A DNA stretch of 64,000 nucleotides from Alligator mississippiensis. Its lineage: Eukaryota > Chordata > Crocodylia > Alligatoridae. Numbering within the stretch: position 1 is the stretch's first letter; each line of letters begins with the position of its first letter. The position numbers and the translations under genes were made by a program. The stretch lies in contig NC_081832.1 of assembly GCF_030867095.1 (NCBI RefSeq), positions 36,341,756 through 36,405,755 of the forward strand, written 5' to 3'. Below are positions 53,956 to 64,000 of the stretch, in pieces. Below the pieces are notes generated by a model, which saw nothing but the letters and a program-made list of their open reading frames with translations, was not told the DNA's origin and searched no databases.

Positions 53956-56900
53956 AGAGAAGAGTTGCTCATCATTTTTCTGCAGTCAAAAAAAAAAAAA
54001 ATGCAGTTGGTCCAGTAAAAGATATATAACAAAAAACTTTGCTGCTTATACATTTCGTGAACCACCATGGCTACAACATTTCAGTCTTTATAAACAGTAT
54101 CTATCTCATCTCTTATCAACTTTAGTTCAAACAATCAGGCTTGATGCAAAAATCACTGGGTAAGATTCTCTGGACTGTATTTTGTATCATATCAGGATTA
54201 CTGATCACTGTGGTTCCTTCTGGATTTAAAACTGAATTTCTAAATATCCACTGTCTCCTGAGAAATGGATTTTGTGTCATTTAGGAGGTAAGGGAAACGG
54301 AGAATTTTTTTCAGCTAAGATTTAGCAATATTTCTTTAAAGAATTCTCCATTCATATGGTAACAACAGGTGTAACCATCAGATGATCAGAAACTAATGCT
54401 CTTCGATTACCTGGCCCTTATGGGTAGGGTATTCCACCATTACTCATTCCAAGGTTCTTTTATCTTCCTCTGCAATCTCTGTTTTACCTACTGGAGGTCC
54501 TGGACCTCCTTTCTCTATCTGGGATGAGGAGAGTACCCAGCAGTCTATCAAGAGCCATTAGAACCAGACCACAGATAATATATGAACAGATCACAGCATA
54601 TATGTCAGCTCACAGGAACAACCAGGATTGTCAGCAGTTCCAGACCCAAGCCAAATGTCCTGAAAACATAGTACGGAAGAACTTGTAATGTCAACTGAAT
54701 CTCAGGTGCCTGTTGGGGGGTGAAATGCCTTTACTGTGAAGAACTCTATCAGATACTTGTGGGTGGTGATTCTATAGAACCACACTTCATTGCCAATTCT
54801 GGGATGAGCCCAAAGCCACCTGACAGCAAAGATACAGAAGATAAGGACTAGGCTCCAGCTCTGGCTCCAACTCAGGTTCAGGAGGATCCTAAGAAATCCA
54901 TTCTAGGGGGGACTGCCAAGCAGGAGATATAGCAGCCATTGGGACAGGACAGCTTGGATGGCACTGACATCAGGAAGGACCATGTGACCTTCCTGTCACT
55001 TTCCCATTTGATTACCCTGCCCTCATTTTCTCAGCACCCAGACCAGCTGTTTGGAGGGAATGCCTACATGGCCAGACACCAAACTAGCTGGTAAGTAACA
55101 GTGTAACCCTCACTGGCAGCATCACTACCCCCTCTCTTCCACTCTCCAAACAGTCAAAGGCACCCAGTGCCCTGCTTTGAACAAACCCTGGTGTATGGCT
55201 GGATCTGCAAATGTCCACTTGCAGATTCATGGTATCAAGATAGTCAGAACAAAAGGGGAAGCCCAGTATTGGCCACAAGTAGAGGACAAAAGTAGCTACA
55301 GGCAGCCTGTGGGGTAGTCAGTGAGCTTGGGGAATTTGTTCCTATTTCCTGGGCCTTAGGGGATTGTTCCTATATCCTGGGCCACTAGAAGGCCAAACTG
55401 CTAACATAGCCTACTGTGGTCTGCTGTAAGGGAATTGACTGTCAGTTTCAGCCACAGGCCAATAGGGTTGCCAAGAGAGTCCTATCCATCATGCACCCTG
55501 GGAAGGTAGGGTTCTTTTGACAGTAACAACTGAGGCCATTAAGAGACTTGTTTTGAGTCATTCAGTCCATGATAATTTGCATCATCACTCTATTATATCT
55601 CTCCTTGTAATGGTTAGCTTGACCCCCTCCCCACCCCCCTGTAAACCTGAGGGGCTGCCAATCCATAGGAGTTCATGTCCTCCTCTTCCCCACCCTCCTT
55701 CCCCCCAGTTTCTCCCATCATACATGATTATGTGCCCACTTCTTAGGGGAGAAGTCAAACCTGCTTGATTTTTTGAAGTGGTGGTGCTTCTCCCTCCCCT
55801 GTTCCAACTGCTGATTGACAGGACCCTCCCAACTCAGAGCCCAAGCTAACTTTTGCATGCCCATGCCTCTGCCCTTCTGTTGATGTTATGTCTAGGTGTA
55901 AGAATGGAGTTGCTCCTCCCTTCCCTACTCCAATCTCTGGACTGGCAGGACCTCAACCCTCAATGTGCCCCATCATCCTGTTTGTGCCCCCTTGTTTTCC
56001 TCTATGCTGGCTTTGATCACAGACACTTTTCCCTCACCATCCTTCAATACTCTAACAAATGTGCAAAGTTCCCTGGGAAGGCAACTCGAAGGGAAAAAAA
56101 GACCTTTTAGCCAAAGTAGTGTTTGTAGTTGCAAATATAGACAAGTTCAAGCAATGCAGCTAGGTTCTAGGTGGAAGGAGCATTTACCAGAGCTTGCCTG
56201 TGGTGCTATATGCACCCTTCCCCCACTCATCCCCACCACTCATGTATCCCTGTAGCAACAGCAGACTTGAGTCCTTTCAGAAATGAAGTTTGTAACAGAA
56301 ACCACACAGCCAAATGGGCAGAAAAGCACTGGTAGGTCATGTGAAAAAGGGAAGAAGGTAATGGGCTAGGGTAATTGGCACTTTTTAGAGCATGCAGATA
56401 AGGCCTGTGTTTTGTCCATTCATTCATATCTTCCTTGCAGTTAGTTTTCTCCATATGGGTGCTGAAGATATTCCAGGAAGCTGGCTGTAGAGTGCCTTAC
56501 TATTACCTGGTGTCCTGAGGTAAAGTACTCACGTAGCCTTGCTCTGATGTTGAAAGGTTACCCTTTTCTTTCTGAGTTACCATAACTTGCATATCTCCAG
56601 CAATAAAAGAAAGTAGGCTGCAGGGCTTCCCTCCACCATGGCATATAGCTGGTATGTCTTGCAGATGACACATGCAGGAGGGTCACAGGCCCTCACATGA
56701 TCATGATCTGTAAAACTGAAGAAAATATCAAGAACCTCTGGGATTCAAGGGTCAACCAAAGTACCCAACTCTCCAGTCAACCCCAGAATCTGGGCAGCCC
56801 AAGTAAAAGGCACCTTTATCAGGTTGATCCTATATCTTGGGGTCAACAAAAGCATCCTGAGTGCTTGTGGTTGGCAAATGAGGTTTGATTCCCATCCCAG

Positions 56901-58059
56901 CATCTTGAGGCAGATATGTTTACCATGTAGGGAAACTAGATCAAATGTGACGAGGCTTTCAAGACGGAATGCAAAAATTTTATTTCGGAATTCATTTATC
57001 ACTAGGTCATGTAATAAAGATTCCTTGCCTACTGTTTTTCTAGGGTCAACACCCACAGCTGTCACTGCTCTTACTGGTGTTGCTGTTTAGGTTCCAAGGT
57101 CTCTGCATGTGACTGCAGCTCAGTGAATTGTCAGGCTGAGGAGGATAAGGAAGAAGAGCAAGGAGGAAGAATGATGAAGCTGTGGATTGGGAAAACAATA
57201 TGGAGATGTGGATGGAGAAGCTTCATATAGAGAGGGACACTGGATTTTCATAGCCACCTTCAACAGGCACATGAAGAACTTCCAAGCCATGCTCTGTTTT
57301 GTTCAACAGACATGCATCTCTCCCTCCCACCTGAGGGTGGAGCTCTTCCCCCCCCCCCCCCCCCCCCCCCCTTCCCGGTCAGGGGTCTGTATTTGCAACC
57401 TCAGCCAGGGCAACCAGCATGTCCCAAACAACTTCCTCTACAGAGAGACACCTCCATTCTCCATGACCCCAAGAGTTCCTCTTGCTCTCCCGGCTCAGGC
57501 CTAATCCTAGCCCCTTCCATTTCATGCCCAAACCTTCCTCAGGTTGTTTTAGCCATACTGTGAACAGGTCTCAAGCCTTCTCAGGCACTGTCACAGTCCC
57601 CCAACCTTGTCTGTCATTCAGTTCTATTGCCAGCCTTTTCTGCTGTAAGGTCATATAACCTTTTCACCAGCCTAGGTAGAAGCTTTAGAGTGCTGTCCTT
57701 CCAAGAGTGTTTGGAGTTGTGGGGCCTGGATCAGCTCCCCTCCACATCACAGAGTCTTCAACAGCACTCATCCAGGGAAAGCAGCTCTTCAGTCCCTCTG
57801 CACAGTGACACTGACACACTCAGCTCCCAAGACTCCTCCTTCCCACCGCCCCCTCACCCCATCCCCAGGGGCATTACGAGTCTGACCTGCAAGGCACAGC
57901 TGCCTGCAAGCCATCTTCAGAATATTTTATCTTTCTTTGAGATCATAAACCACCCCTAGCATGCCCTACCCCAGTTTGCAAAGCATTTTCTTTCAAGATC
58001 ACAGGACACAGCACTTGAATACTTGTAATATTTAATAAAGACTCTTTTTCCTGAAATAA
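53956..58059. other. Unassigned intron sequence
   Basis: About 4 kb without a recognised exon. It includes an A-run (53986-54001), a C-run (57348-57371) and C/T-rich DNA. A frame at 57627-57959 is Ser/Pro-rich without a domain. The region next to the Harbinger relic (57100-58059) may include more of that element but I cannot show it. Confidence 0.4.
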
Positions 58060-58910
58060 TTTTTCAATGAATTGACATAAACTTCAGTCGAAGGCACCAG
58101 TCTTTGTCCTGCCATGTAGCATAAAATGGTTGGAATAGTTCACCAGAGCATCTCTCAAAAGAACAGCCCAACAGTCGTGGTGCTTAAGAGGCTCAGTTTC
58201 TGGGGCCTGATACCAGCTGGAAATCTTCTGGGGTTCCACTTCCCTTGGTCTATCAAACAGTTATGCAGCACACAGGCTAAAACAGCCATCCAGAATAGGT
58301 ACTGCTTACTAACTTTCAGACACACTATCTCTACTGTGTCTTGATGTAGTCAAAAGGTGTATCCCCTAGTCAATAGGTAACTGTTCAGCAGCTTGTTAAA
58401 CAGCTCCTTCCTGGCATTCAAGTGACTAGCGTAGGACTTTGTGAGTCATGGGAGAAGCTGTGAAATAGTCATTCCTTCTAGTTCCATGCTGGAAGCACTG
58501 CCACCAAATGCTCCATTTGTCCTCAAGGCAGCAGGCCAAAGGTCACAGTATCTATCTCAAAGACCTTAACCAACCACCCAGTACTCCCATATATGAATGC
58601 TCTGCAGCACAATGGAAAAATTCCCTTTCTGGCTTGTGTATATCATACCTTAGAGGACACAGGAATACAATATGCATGCTGTTGATGACTCCAGTGCAAT
58701 TCTGAAATCCTGTATGGGCAAAGGTGGCTGTGGTTTGGAGAGGCAGAGGAACTGTGATGCTAACTCCTTCTGGGTGATGCAGCACACTTCCCAGACAGCT
58801 GATTCAGTTGTAGAACTCTGCTCTCCAGACCCTAGCTGTGAAGCAGCACAACAGCATTGGCTCCAACATATTTTGAAGTGCATTTGTTAGGAGGGGTCTG
58901 TATGTTTATG
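58060..58910 (-). pseudogene. Harbinger (HARBI1-type) transposase relic
   Basis: On the minus strand, GFQNCTGVINSMHIVFLCP (near 58640-58700) matches the conserved Gly-Phe-x-Asn-Cys-x-Gly-x-Ile...His-Ile segment of Harbinger transposases, where the catalytic Asp normally follows the Gly-x-Ile; here that position is Asn. Further downstream, AVLACVLHNCLIDQG (near 58250-58290) matches the C-terminal CxxLHN block of the same family. Many stops and frame changes lie between them. PIF/Harbinger transposases are DDE enzymes that insert at TWA sites. Only the transposase part was recognised, without the Myb-like partner gene or the terminal repeats. Confidence 0.55.
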
Positions 58911-59219
58911 TGGTCCTTATGCATTTCAAATAAAGGTGGGATTTAAAATGTTTTACATGTATCTCTATCCCGAAGCTTAGTGAGCCACAGGTTAATCCAC
59001 ACAGTTCTATGAATTGATGGTTCTCCAAAGACTTTTCTGTGTGGTGCCAATCCTTTCTTTTGTTAGCTTGTTTTCTGGTGGAATACTGGCAGACCAGATT
59101 GACGTGATGGAGCGTAGCCCTCCAGGAGGTGCCCCTCACATTAGTTCTGATGCTGAATTTTTCAGTTGTTTTGGAGAAATATTGCTGAATACTGATTCTG
59201 TCTTATTTTTTGTTGACAG

Positions 59220-59255
59220 AATGCTTCCAGAAACTTTCAGGACTTTAACTGTCAG
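59220..59255 (+). CDS. NDRG3: NDRG3 36-nt coding exon
   Basis: The exon is bounded by acceptor TTTTTTTGTTGACAG and donor CAG|GTAAGC and encodes NASRNFQDFNCQ in phase 0-0. This follows the exon at 46493 exactly as in NDRG3, where human has NGTRNFQDFDCQ at this point (from memory). The local differences are conservative. The next exon, which should begin with codons for E-H-D-I-E, was not found before 64000, so intron 3 is longer than 4.7 kb. The 12-residue size is unusual for a coding exon but agrees with NDRG family structure. Confidence 0.92.
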
Positions 59256-60289
59256 GTAAGCAGGATGCAGCTACAGGGTACCTGTTAACAGCCTTTGTAC
59301 ACAAAACAATGAATGATCTAGGTCAGGGGGTCAACAACATTGTGCAACAGGGCAGAGGGAGGAGGGGCTTTGCTTAATTAGTTTAGCTCCAAGCAAGGGC
59401 CACTTACAACCTAGTCTATAGCACCACCATAACTGTGTCCCCTAACAGTGCTTCTGCCGTGCAAGAAAAGCCCCAACTGCCAAAATGCCTTAGAAGTCCC
59501 TCTGGCTCAGATAAAATGACTCTCCATACTATAGGTTGCTGACTCTTGGTCTAGGTGGAAAGCAGTGCTGGTCTGGGGTGACACATTGAAGCTAAACTGG
59601 ACCTGGAAAACACAATCTCAGTCGGAGTCTTTGAAGATGTCACTGAGCAGAACTGAAAATCTCAATTTAGAGAAGCAGCTCCTGTTGCCAGCTTTCCACC
59701 CTCCCTCTTTTCAGCTGTTGTTTTATTATGTGCTGACCAGCCTATCTCTTCAGTTCAGGTTCTCCCTTAAAATCCACAATGCTAAGTGGTGATGCAGCAA
59801 AATTCAGGAATGTTAGTGTAAGAATAGTGTAAGAATGAGCTGCAAGAGCTAGTGAGCTGACAAGGGAATTCCTGTTACCAATAGACCCTTTCAGGACTGA
59901 AAAAGTATCACAGACAAATTGTTGGACATCTGAATATGTTCCAAGTGTATTCCAGTGGTGCACCCTCACAGTCTGACAATGTCCTCCTTCCTACATGTCT
60001 TCACTATGCTCAGGTGCTTTGGCTTTTGGAAATGCATACTTACGCAGTGCTAACCATTTGACTTGAAGGCTGGCTTGAGTGGAAGGAAGAATGGGGAAGG
60101 AGGAATGCAGTTTTCCTGGGCTATGGCATGCTCAGCTAATCAGCAGGCTAGTCTGATGGATGCAGCAGATATCTGGAGTAAGAGACCTTGATTCTATTTC
60201 CATCCTTGCCAGGAATTAATTGTATAAATGCAAGGAAGTCACTTCTCTTCCTTGCGCTTCACTAGCACTGCTGCACTTTTTTTCTCACA
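59256..60289. other. Unassigned intron sequence
   Basis: Start of NDRG3 intron 3. 59325-59555 has hAT-like wording (GGTCAGGGGGTCAACAAC...GGTTGCTGACTCTTGGTCT) suggesting a decayed element. The rest is unassigned. Confidence 0.4.
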
Positions 60290-60469
60290 AGGGTGGTTGC
60301 CGTGCTAAATAAGATGTGTATTAAATACTTTTATTATGCAGAAAAGAAGTAACACCTTGTCTTTTCAGTCTATTTCATCAGATTCTATGAATGAAGTTGC
60401 AGAGAGCAAGGGTACTAAATAGAAAGGAATAGCATTGTTTAAAAGTTTTGTTGTTTAAGAACAGCTAGT

Positions 60470-62199
60470 CTGAGGCCAATTATGGTATGTCCAGGGAGGT
60501 TAAAATGTGTTTATATACAGGCTTTTGTGTCTTTGTGGAATTGGTCACATCAGTGTCCAATCATTCTTTTATATAGGGATCACCCTGTCTGTCCAATGTA
60601 AACAGTCGAGGGGCACTGAAAATGGGTGATGACATATATGAAAGTGGTAGAGGAACAGGTAAATGACTCTGGGTGTTACTATAATCTTAGTTATTTGGTC
60701 CAGTGATTATATGGTCTGTGTTGATGAGAAAGGAGTGCAGCTGGCATCAGCTGGAAGGCCTGGTAACTTGGTGAGAATAGGAGTTAGGTAGTCTGTTGCT
60801 GGAGGGAAGTTGTTTGAGGTTGAGGGCTGCCTATAAGCTGGGACAGGCTTGTCCCCCAAGGCTGCCTAGAGATGGTTGTCATTTTCCAGAAAGGGTTGGA
60901 GACCATTAGTGATGTCTGATGTGTTTAAACTGGTGGCTGTAGATGAGATTATTTTTTTTTCCTTGTCGTGGGGTTGCTGTTCTAGCAGGTCAGAATGGAA
61001 TCTAAGTCTGGCTCTGTTGATTGGAGTGGCTATAGTTTTGGATCCTATTATAAGTTGGGACCTACTTAATTTGCAGTTTCGCTGATTTCACAGAAACCAT
61101 GAAATCTGGGATTGTCCACAAAATCCACAAAAGCAGCCAAAAAACCCCACCTTAATAAAAATAAAATTCTGGGTCCCCAGTGGAAGTCAGTGGTCCTCAC
61201 TGCCAGGAGGGGAAAGTACCAGCTGACAGGGCAACCTGAAGGGCAACAGACAAGATGGCCACTCCCCCCTCATCCCTCCCCTCCCCTCATCCCTCCTCTT
61301 CTGTGCCAGTGAAAGGGCAGCCAGCAATCAAGATGGTAGCTGCTCCCTCTTCTTCCCTCTCCCCTTCCTTCTCTGCCAGTTAGCTCCAAGAGGTGGGGCC
61401 ACCATGAAGTGACCGTGGAATTAGAACTTTACGCTACTGCAATCAACCCATGAAAATTCCTAAGTCCCCCCACAAATTAGGTAGACCCCTATTATAAGTG
61501 TAGGAATCCCTGCTCCAGATCTGATGTATGCATTTCAGTCAGTGGGATCAGACCAGATATAGTTGTACTGTAGATCTTGTGTGTAGACAGTGAATCTTGT
61601 GGTGTGCTTAGAATGAAAGCTGGTGGTGTGGAGACAGCTGTAGTGGTCAGTTGGTTTCCAATATAATGGGATGGTGCTCTGACCATTGCAAAATTTTATA
61701 ATGGTTTCCAATAAATGAATATTCTGGATGGAGTATTCAAGAGTCGGTTTGATGGAGGAATGGGAGTAGTTAAAGGCCTAATGGAATTTCTTTTGAGACT
61801 CCTTCCCATGTGTCCATATGATGATGTCATCACTATATCTTAGATATACCAGGAGAATGAGAGAGCAGCTATAGAGGAAGTGGACTTTAAAGCCTGCCAT
61901 GAATATATGGGCATTTTCGAGTGCCATGCATGTACTTATGGGAGTACCTTTCATTTATAGGTACAGAGAATCTCCAAATCTGAACTAGTTGTATAGGAAG
62001 ACAAAGCAGGAGAGGAGAATGCAGTGGAAACAAAAGCAGTGTCATTATCATAAGGGATAATGTTTTTTGTGGCTTGTAATCTGTCCTCATGGGTGATGTT
62101 GGTATACAGATATGTAATATCCATGGTAGCTAATATGGTGTTGGCTGAAAGTTTGCCAGTAGAGTCTAATTTGTTTATTATGGAGCCTGAATCTGGCAC
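60470..62199 (-). pseudogene. PLE polymerase: RT and GIY-YIG remnants
   Basis: From the N-terminal side, IINKLDSTGKLSANTILATMD and ITYLYTNITHED (frame 61951-62199) match the conserved start of the PLE RT. A further frame gives KGTPISTCMALENAHIFMAG near 61910-61970, and YSDDII followed by WTHGKES near 61800-61840 carries the catalytic DD. The C-terminal part near 60580-60612 reads CPSTVYIGQTG, equivalent to the GIY-YIG core, then NLPGH near 60500. Stops and frame changes occur throughout, so no active protein is possible. Assignment to PLE rather than a LINE rests on the DD context and the GIY-YIG part following the RT. Confidence 0.68.
61055..61489. mobile_element. MITE inserted in PLE, perfect 9-bp target duplication
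   Basis: The 435-bp insertion is flanked by TATTATAAG on both sides (61046-61054 and 61490-61498). Ends TTGGGACCTACTTAATTTG and CAAATTAGGTAGACCCC are inverted repeats. A 9-bp duplication suits Mutator-like elements. An 8-bp hAT duplication with one chance match is the alternative. The interior is C/T-rich and non-coding. Confidence 0.75.
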
Positions 62200-62260
62200 T
62201 AGACATGGTTGCCCAGTTTGCCCTGACTGCTTGTTTTCTGCACTTGCTCTCTGATGTGCT

Positions 62261-63727
62261 GTGCCATGTTTGTTGTTGTAGCTATTGTTCCATAGCCAGT
62301 CTGTAATTTTTCAAGTAAAATGGTCACAGGGGACCAATTAATTCGACAATTTGCTAAACTCAGGCAGCACTACTTTATGTACCATTTAGTTCACTGTAAC
62401 AATGCAAATCCTAGCCTTATGTGCTGCCTGGTGAGGAGATCTTGAGGGGCATTTTCTTGTATACTCCAGTAATGCCAACTGTTGGGAAAACATAACAAGA
62501 CTCAGGATTTCTAAGTCGAAATAATTCCAACTCATGATCTCCCGATTGAACCCTCAGATCTCTGGATTTTCCCAGCTGGTAAGTCTGTGGAGAAGAAGGG
62601 GTGGGGGGAGAGGGAAGGGGCAGGGAGGGGTGGTTGATCTAGGCCCACAGAGAGAGAGAGAGAGGGAGGGGGGGGGAGGGAGGGAGGGAGGGGGGGAGAG
62701 AGGAGCAAGGGCTGCAATGAATGGGGCCCCAGGGCAGATCATCTAGAGGTGCTGGGAGGAAGGAGGTGACTCCCTGCAACTACGCACACCCCCGGGGGGG
62801 CAGAGGCAGGTTGCCCACTGCAGACTTGGGGTTCTGTGCCCTGCTGCCTTTGCCCCGGGGGCTCAGTCATGCAATGCCAGTGACAAGACCACCTCTAGCT
62901 GTTCAGATGCTTCAGAAAAGTAGTTGCCAGCTATTTTCCAATTCTCTCTTCTATGGTAGATTGTAAAAGCAAACTGTTGAAAAGCATTTCCAAAAAACCC
63001 TCTTGCTGCTGTGCCCAGAATGTGCAAGTGTGATGGAGTCATAAGTTATAGCCCCAAAAAGTAAATTTTGAATTTCTGTATTACTTGTAGTTCAGGCTTT
63101 TGTATGTCAAAGAATCACAATAAAGGCAGCTATGACTGAGAATCCAGCTGGGTTGCAGAGTTTCCCCCCAGGCCAAATACCTCTGTTGTTCTGAAGTCCT
63201 CAGGAAATTATTGGTAAGACTGTGCTTCAGCCTTGTGATGTTCATGAGTAGAATTATGTCCCAAATTAGCTGGGACAGTCATGGATTTCAGGCTGTTGGG
63301 AATTATGAGAGTCCTTGAAGTGCAGGGGTGTGGGTCGCACTCTAGCTGGGAGTCCGAGCAGCTTGGAGCACCTTGCAAGCGGGCAGACAGGCACTGCTGC
63401 TTGCCCAGCACACAGCTGCACCCCCACGATTTATAAGAACATGAGGCCCACAGGTGCGGGGGCGGAGGGAGGGAGGGAGGCTGTGTTACAGATTTCCCAG
63501 ATGATGTCGTGGATTTCTTTGTGGTCATCCTAGCCATGAGGGACACAACGATAGTGTCTTGGAGTCGCTTTGATTGTGTTGCCATAAACTAAATAATGAA
63601 ATGGCATACAGAGAGAGGTCTTTCCATCTTCTTGCAGAGCATAGGTGTCACGCTTAGCCAGGGGTATTTACTATGTTAGGGATATTAATATGGGTTTGTC
63701 ATGGTTGGTCTGGGGGTAGAAGAAGCA
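62261..63727. other. Intron sequence with purine-rich tract and dispersed repeat
   Basis: 62510-62990 resembles the interior of 42950-43500 (GCTGGGAGGAAGGAGGTGACTCCCTGC, CGCACACCCCC). A GA/GGGA purine tract lies at 62648-62702. 62991-63727 is unassigned. Confidence 0.45.
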
Positions 63728-63729
63728 TA

Positions 63730-64000
63730 CAAGGGTGGTTCAAAATATCAACTCAAAATATTTTATTTACAGGAATTTCAGCTTAATCTCCTTCAGAGTA
63801 TGCTCCTTCTGCAGCCACACACTTCTCCCAGCGTTTCTGCCATTGTTGGAAGCACCTCTGATAAGCAGTTTGTGGAATTGCTAAAAGCTGCTCAGTCACG
63901 TTTTGTTTTATGGTTTCTACATTACAAAATCTTCTTTCTTTCAAGATTTTCTTTAGGCGAGGGAAGAGAAAAAAAGTCGTCCCACAAGTGCTTCAGCCTC
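63730..64000 (-). mobile_element. mariner-like DNA transposon, 3' end (continues past window)
   Basis: The terminus CAAGGGTGGTTCAAAATATC directly follows TA (63728-63729), the mariner target duplication. The transposase C-terminus is encoded just inside. The rest of the element lies to the right of the window. Confidence 0.8.
63783..64000 (-). pseudogene. mariner transposase C-terminus (partial)
   Basis: On the minus strand an open stretch reads FFLFPRLKKILKERRF, then QNVTEQLLAIP, then CFQQWQKRWEKCVAAEGAYS and ends EGD followed by TAA at the complement of 63783-63785. The FFLFPxLKK block directly follows the last catalytic Asp region in mariner transposases, and the W-x2-C-x8-Y tail is typical. 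The tail reads open for about 65 codons. A stop (TGA) in the same frame near 63990 and the loss of the SPDLAP-type context suggest an inactive copy or a frame error. The catalytic core is outside the window. Confidence 0.75.

Larger units (their letters stand above)
60290..62260 (-). mobile_element. Penelope-like retroelement, decayed
   Basis: Minus-strand relic of a Penelope-like element (PLE), a retroelement class with a telomerase-like RT and usually a GIY-YIG endonuclease. The RT part lies at about 61500-62200. A GIY-YIG-like part lies at 60470-60620. Beyond it is 3' sequence ending with an AGCACGGCAACCACC stretch near 60290-60305 that resembles the end of reptile PLE copies as I remember them. 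A MITE (61055-61489) interrupts it. The ends are approximate. Confidence 0.7.

Noticed and set aside
59256..64000. The next NDRG3 exon (E-H-D-I-E-T)
   Set aside because: No acceptor followed by a matching codon series was found by eye on the + strand, so it is presumably beyond the window.

Overview
The window looks like intronic and promoter-proximal DNA of an archosaurian reptile, most likely a crocodilian (a turtle is the main alternative). This is inferred from abundant CR1 LINEs ending in TCTATGAA-type 3' repeats, many hAT-type non-autonomous elements with 8-bp target duplications, a Penelope-like element, and a class-I (gammaretrovirus-like) endogenous retrovirus. No bacterial features, rRNA or tRNA genes, or CRISPR arrays were seen.

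The one host gene I can identify is NDRG3, on the + strand. Its first coding exon (46444-46549, start codon 46493) encodes MDELQDVQLTEIKPLLNDK. A 36-nt exon (59220-59255) continues in phase with NASRNFQDFNCQ. Both have consensus splice sites. A CpG-rich block with NRF1, ETS and E-box motifs (about 11.6-12.5 kb) is the probable promoter and non-coding first exon. Intron 1 would then be about 34 kb and intron 2 is 12.7 kb. The next coding exon is not in the window.

Region by region: 1-1249 is the 3' part of a CR1. 2759-11363 is one old hAT element split by a solo LTR (3016-3621) and a complete minus-strand provirus (4507-11061, CCTT target duplications, tRNA-Arg-type primer binding site). The provirus has very similar LTRs but lacks the RT core and carries GT-rich DNA inside gag. 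11.6-12.5 kb is the NDRG3 promoter island. 14953-16953 is a roughly 2-kb imperfect palindrome built from tandem subrepeats with CR1 sequence in its centre. 17.6-36 kb is a mosaic of hAT MITEs, two Helitron-like elements, CR1 copies in both orientations, a LINE relic with a CCHH zinc finger, and minisatellite-bearing repeats. 37250-39883 holds the best-preserved CR1, with endonuclease and RT domains broken by one stop and one frameshift, next to an older CR1. 42-54 kb contains further hAT-like elements, a TTA-flanked hairpin MITE and a solo LTR around NDRG3 exon 2. 58-64 kb has a Harbinger transposase relic, NDRG3 exon 3, a Penelope-like element with RT and GIY-YIG traces (itself split by a MITE with a perfect 9-bp duplication), and the 3' end of a mariner whose transposase C-terminus reads open.

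Apart from NDRG3, essentially all protein-like sequence is decayed transposon or provirus. The most notable observations are the palindrome, the defective but recently inserted provirus just upstream of the NDRG3 promoter, the Penelope-like element, and an unassigned 65-residue membrane-protein ORF at 35530-35727.
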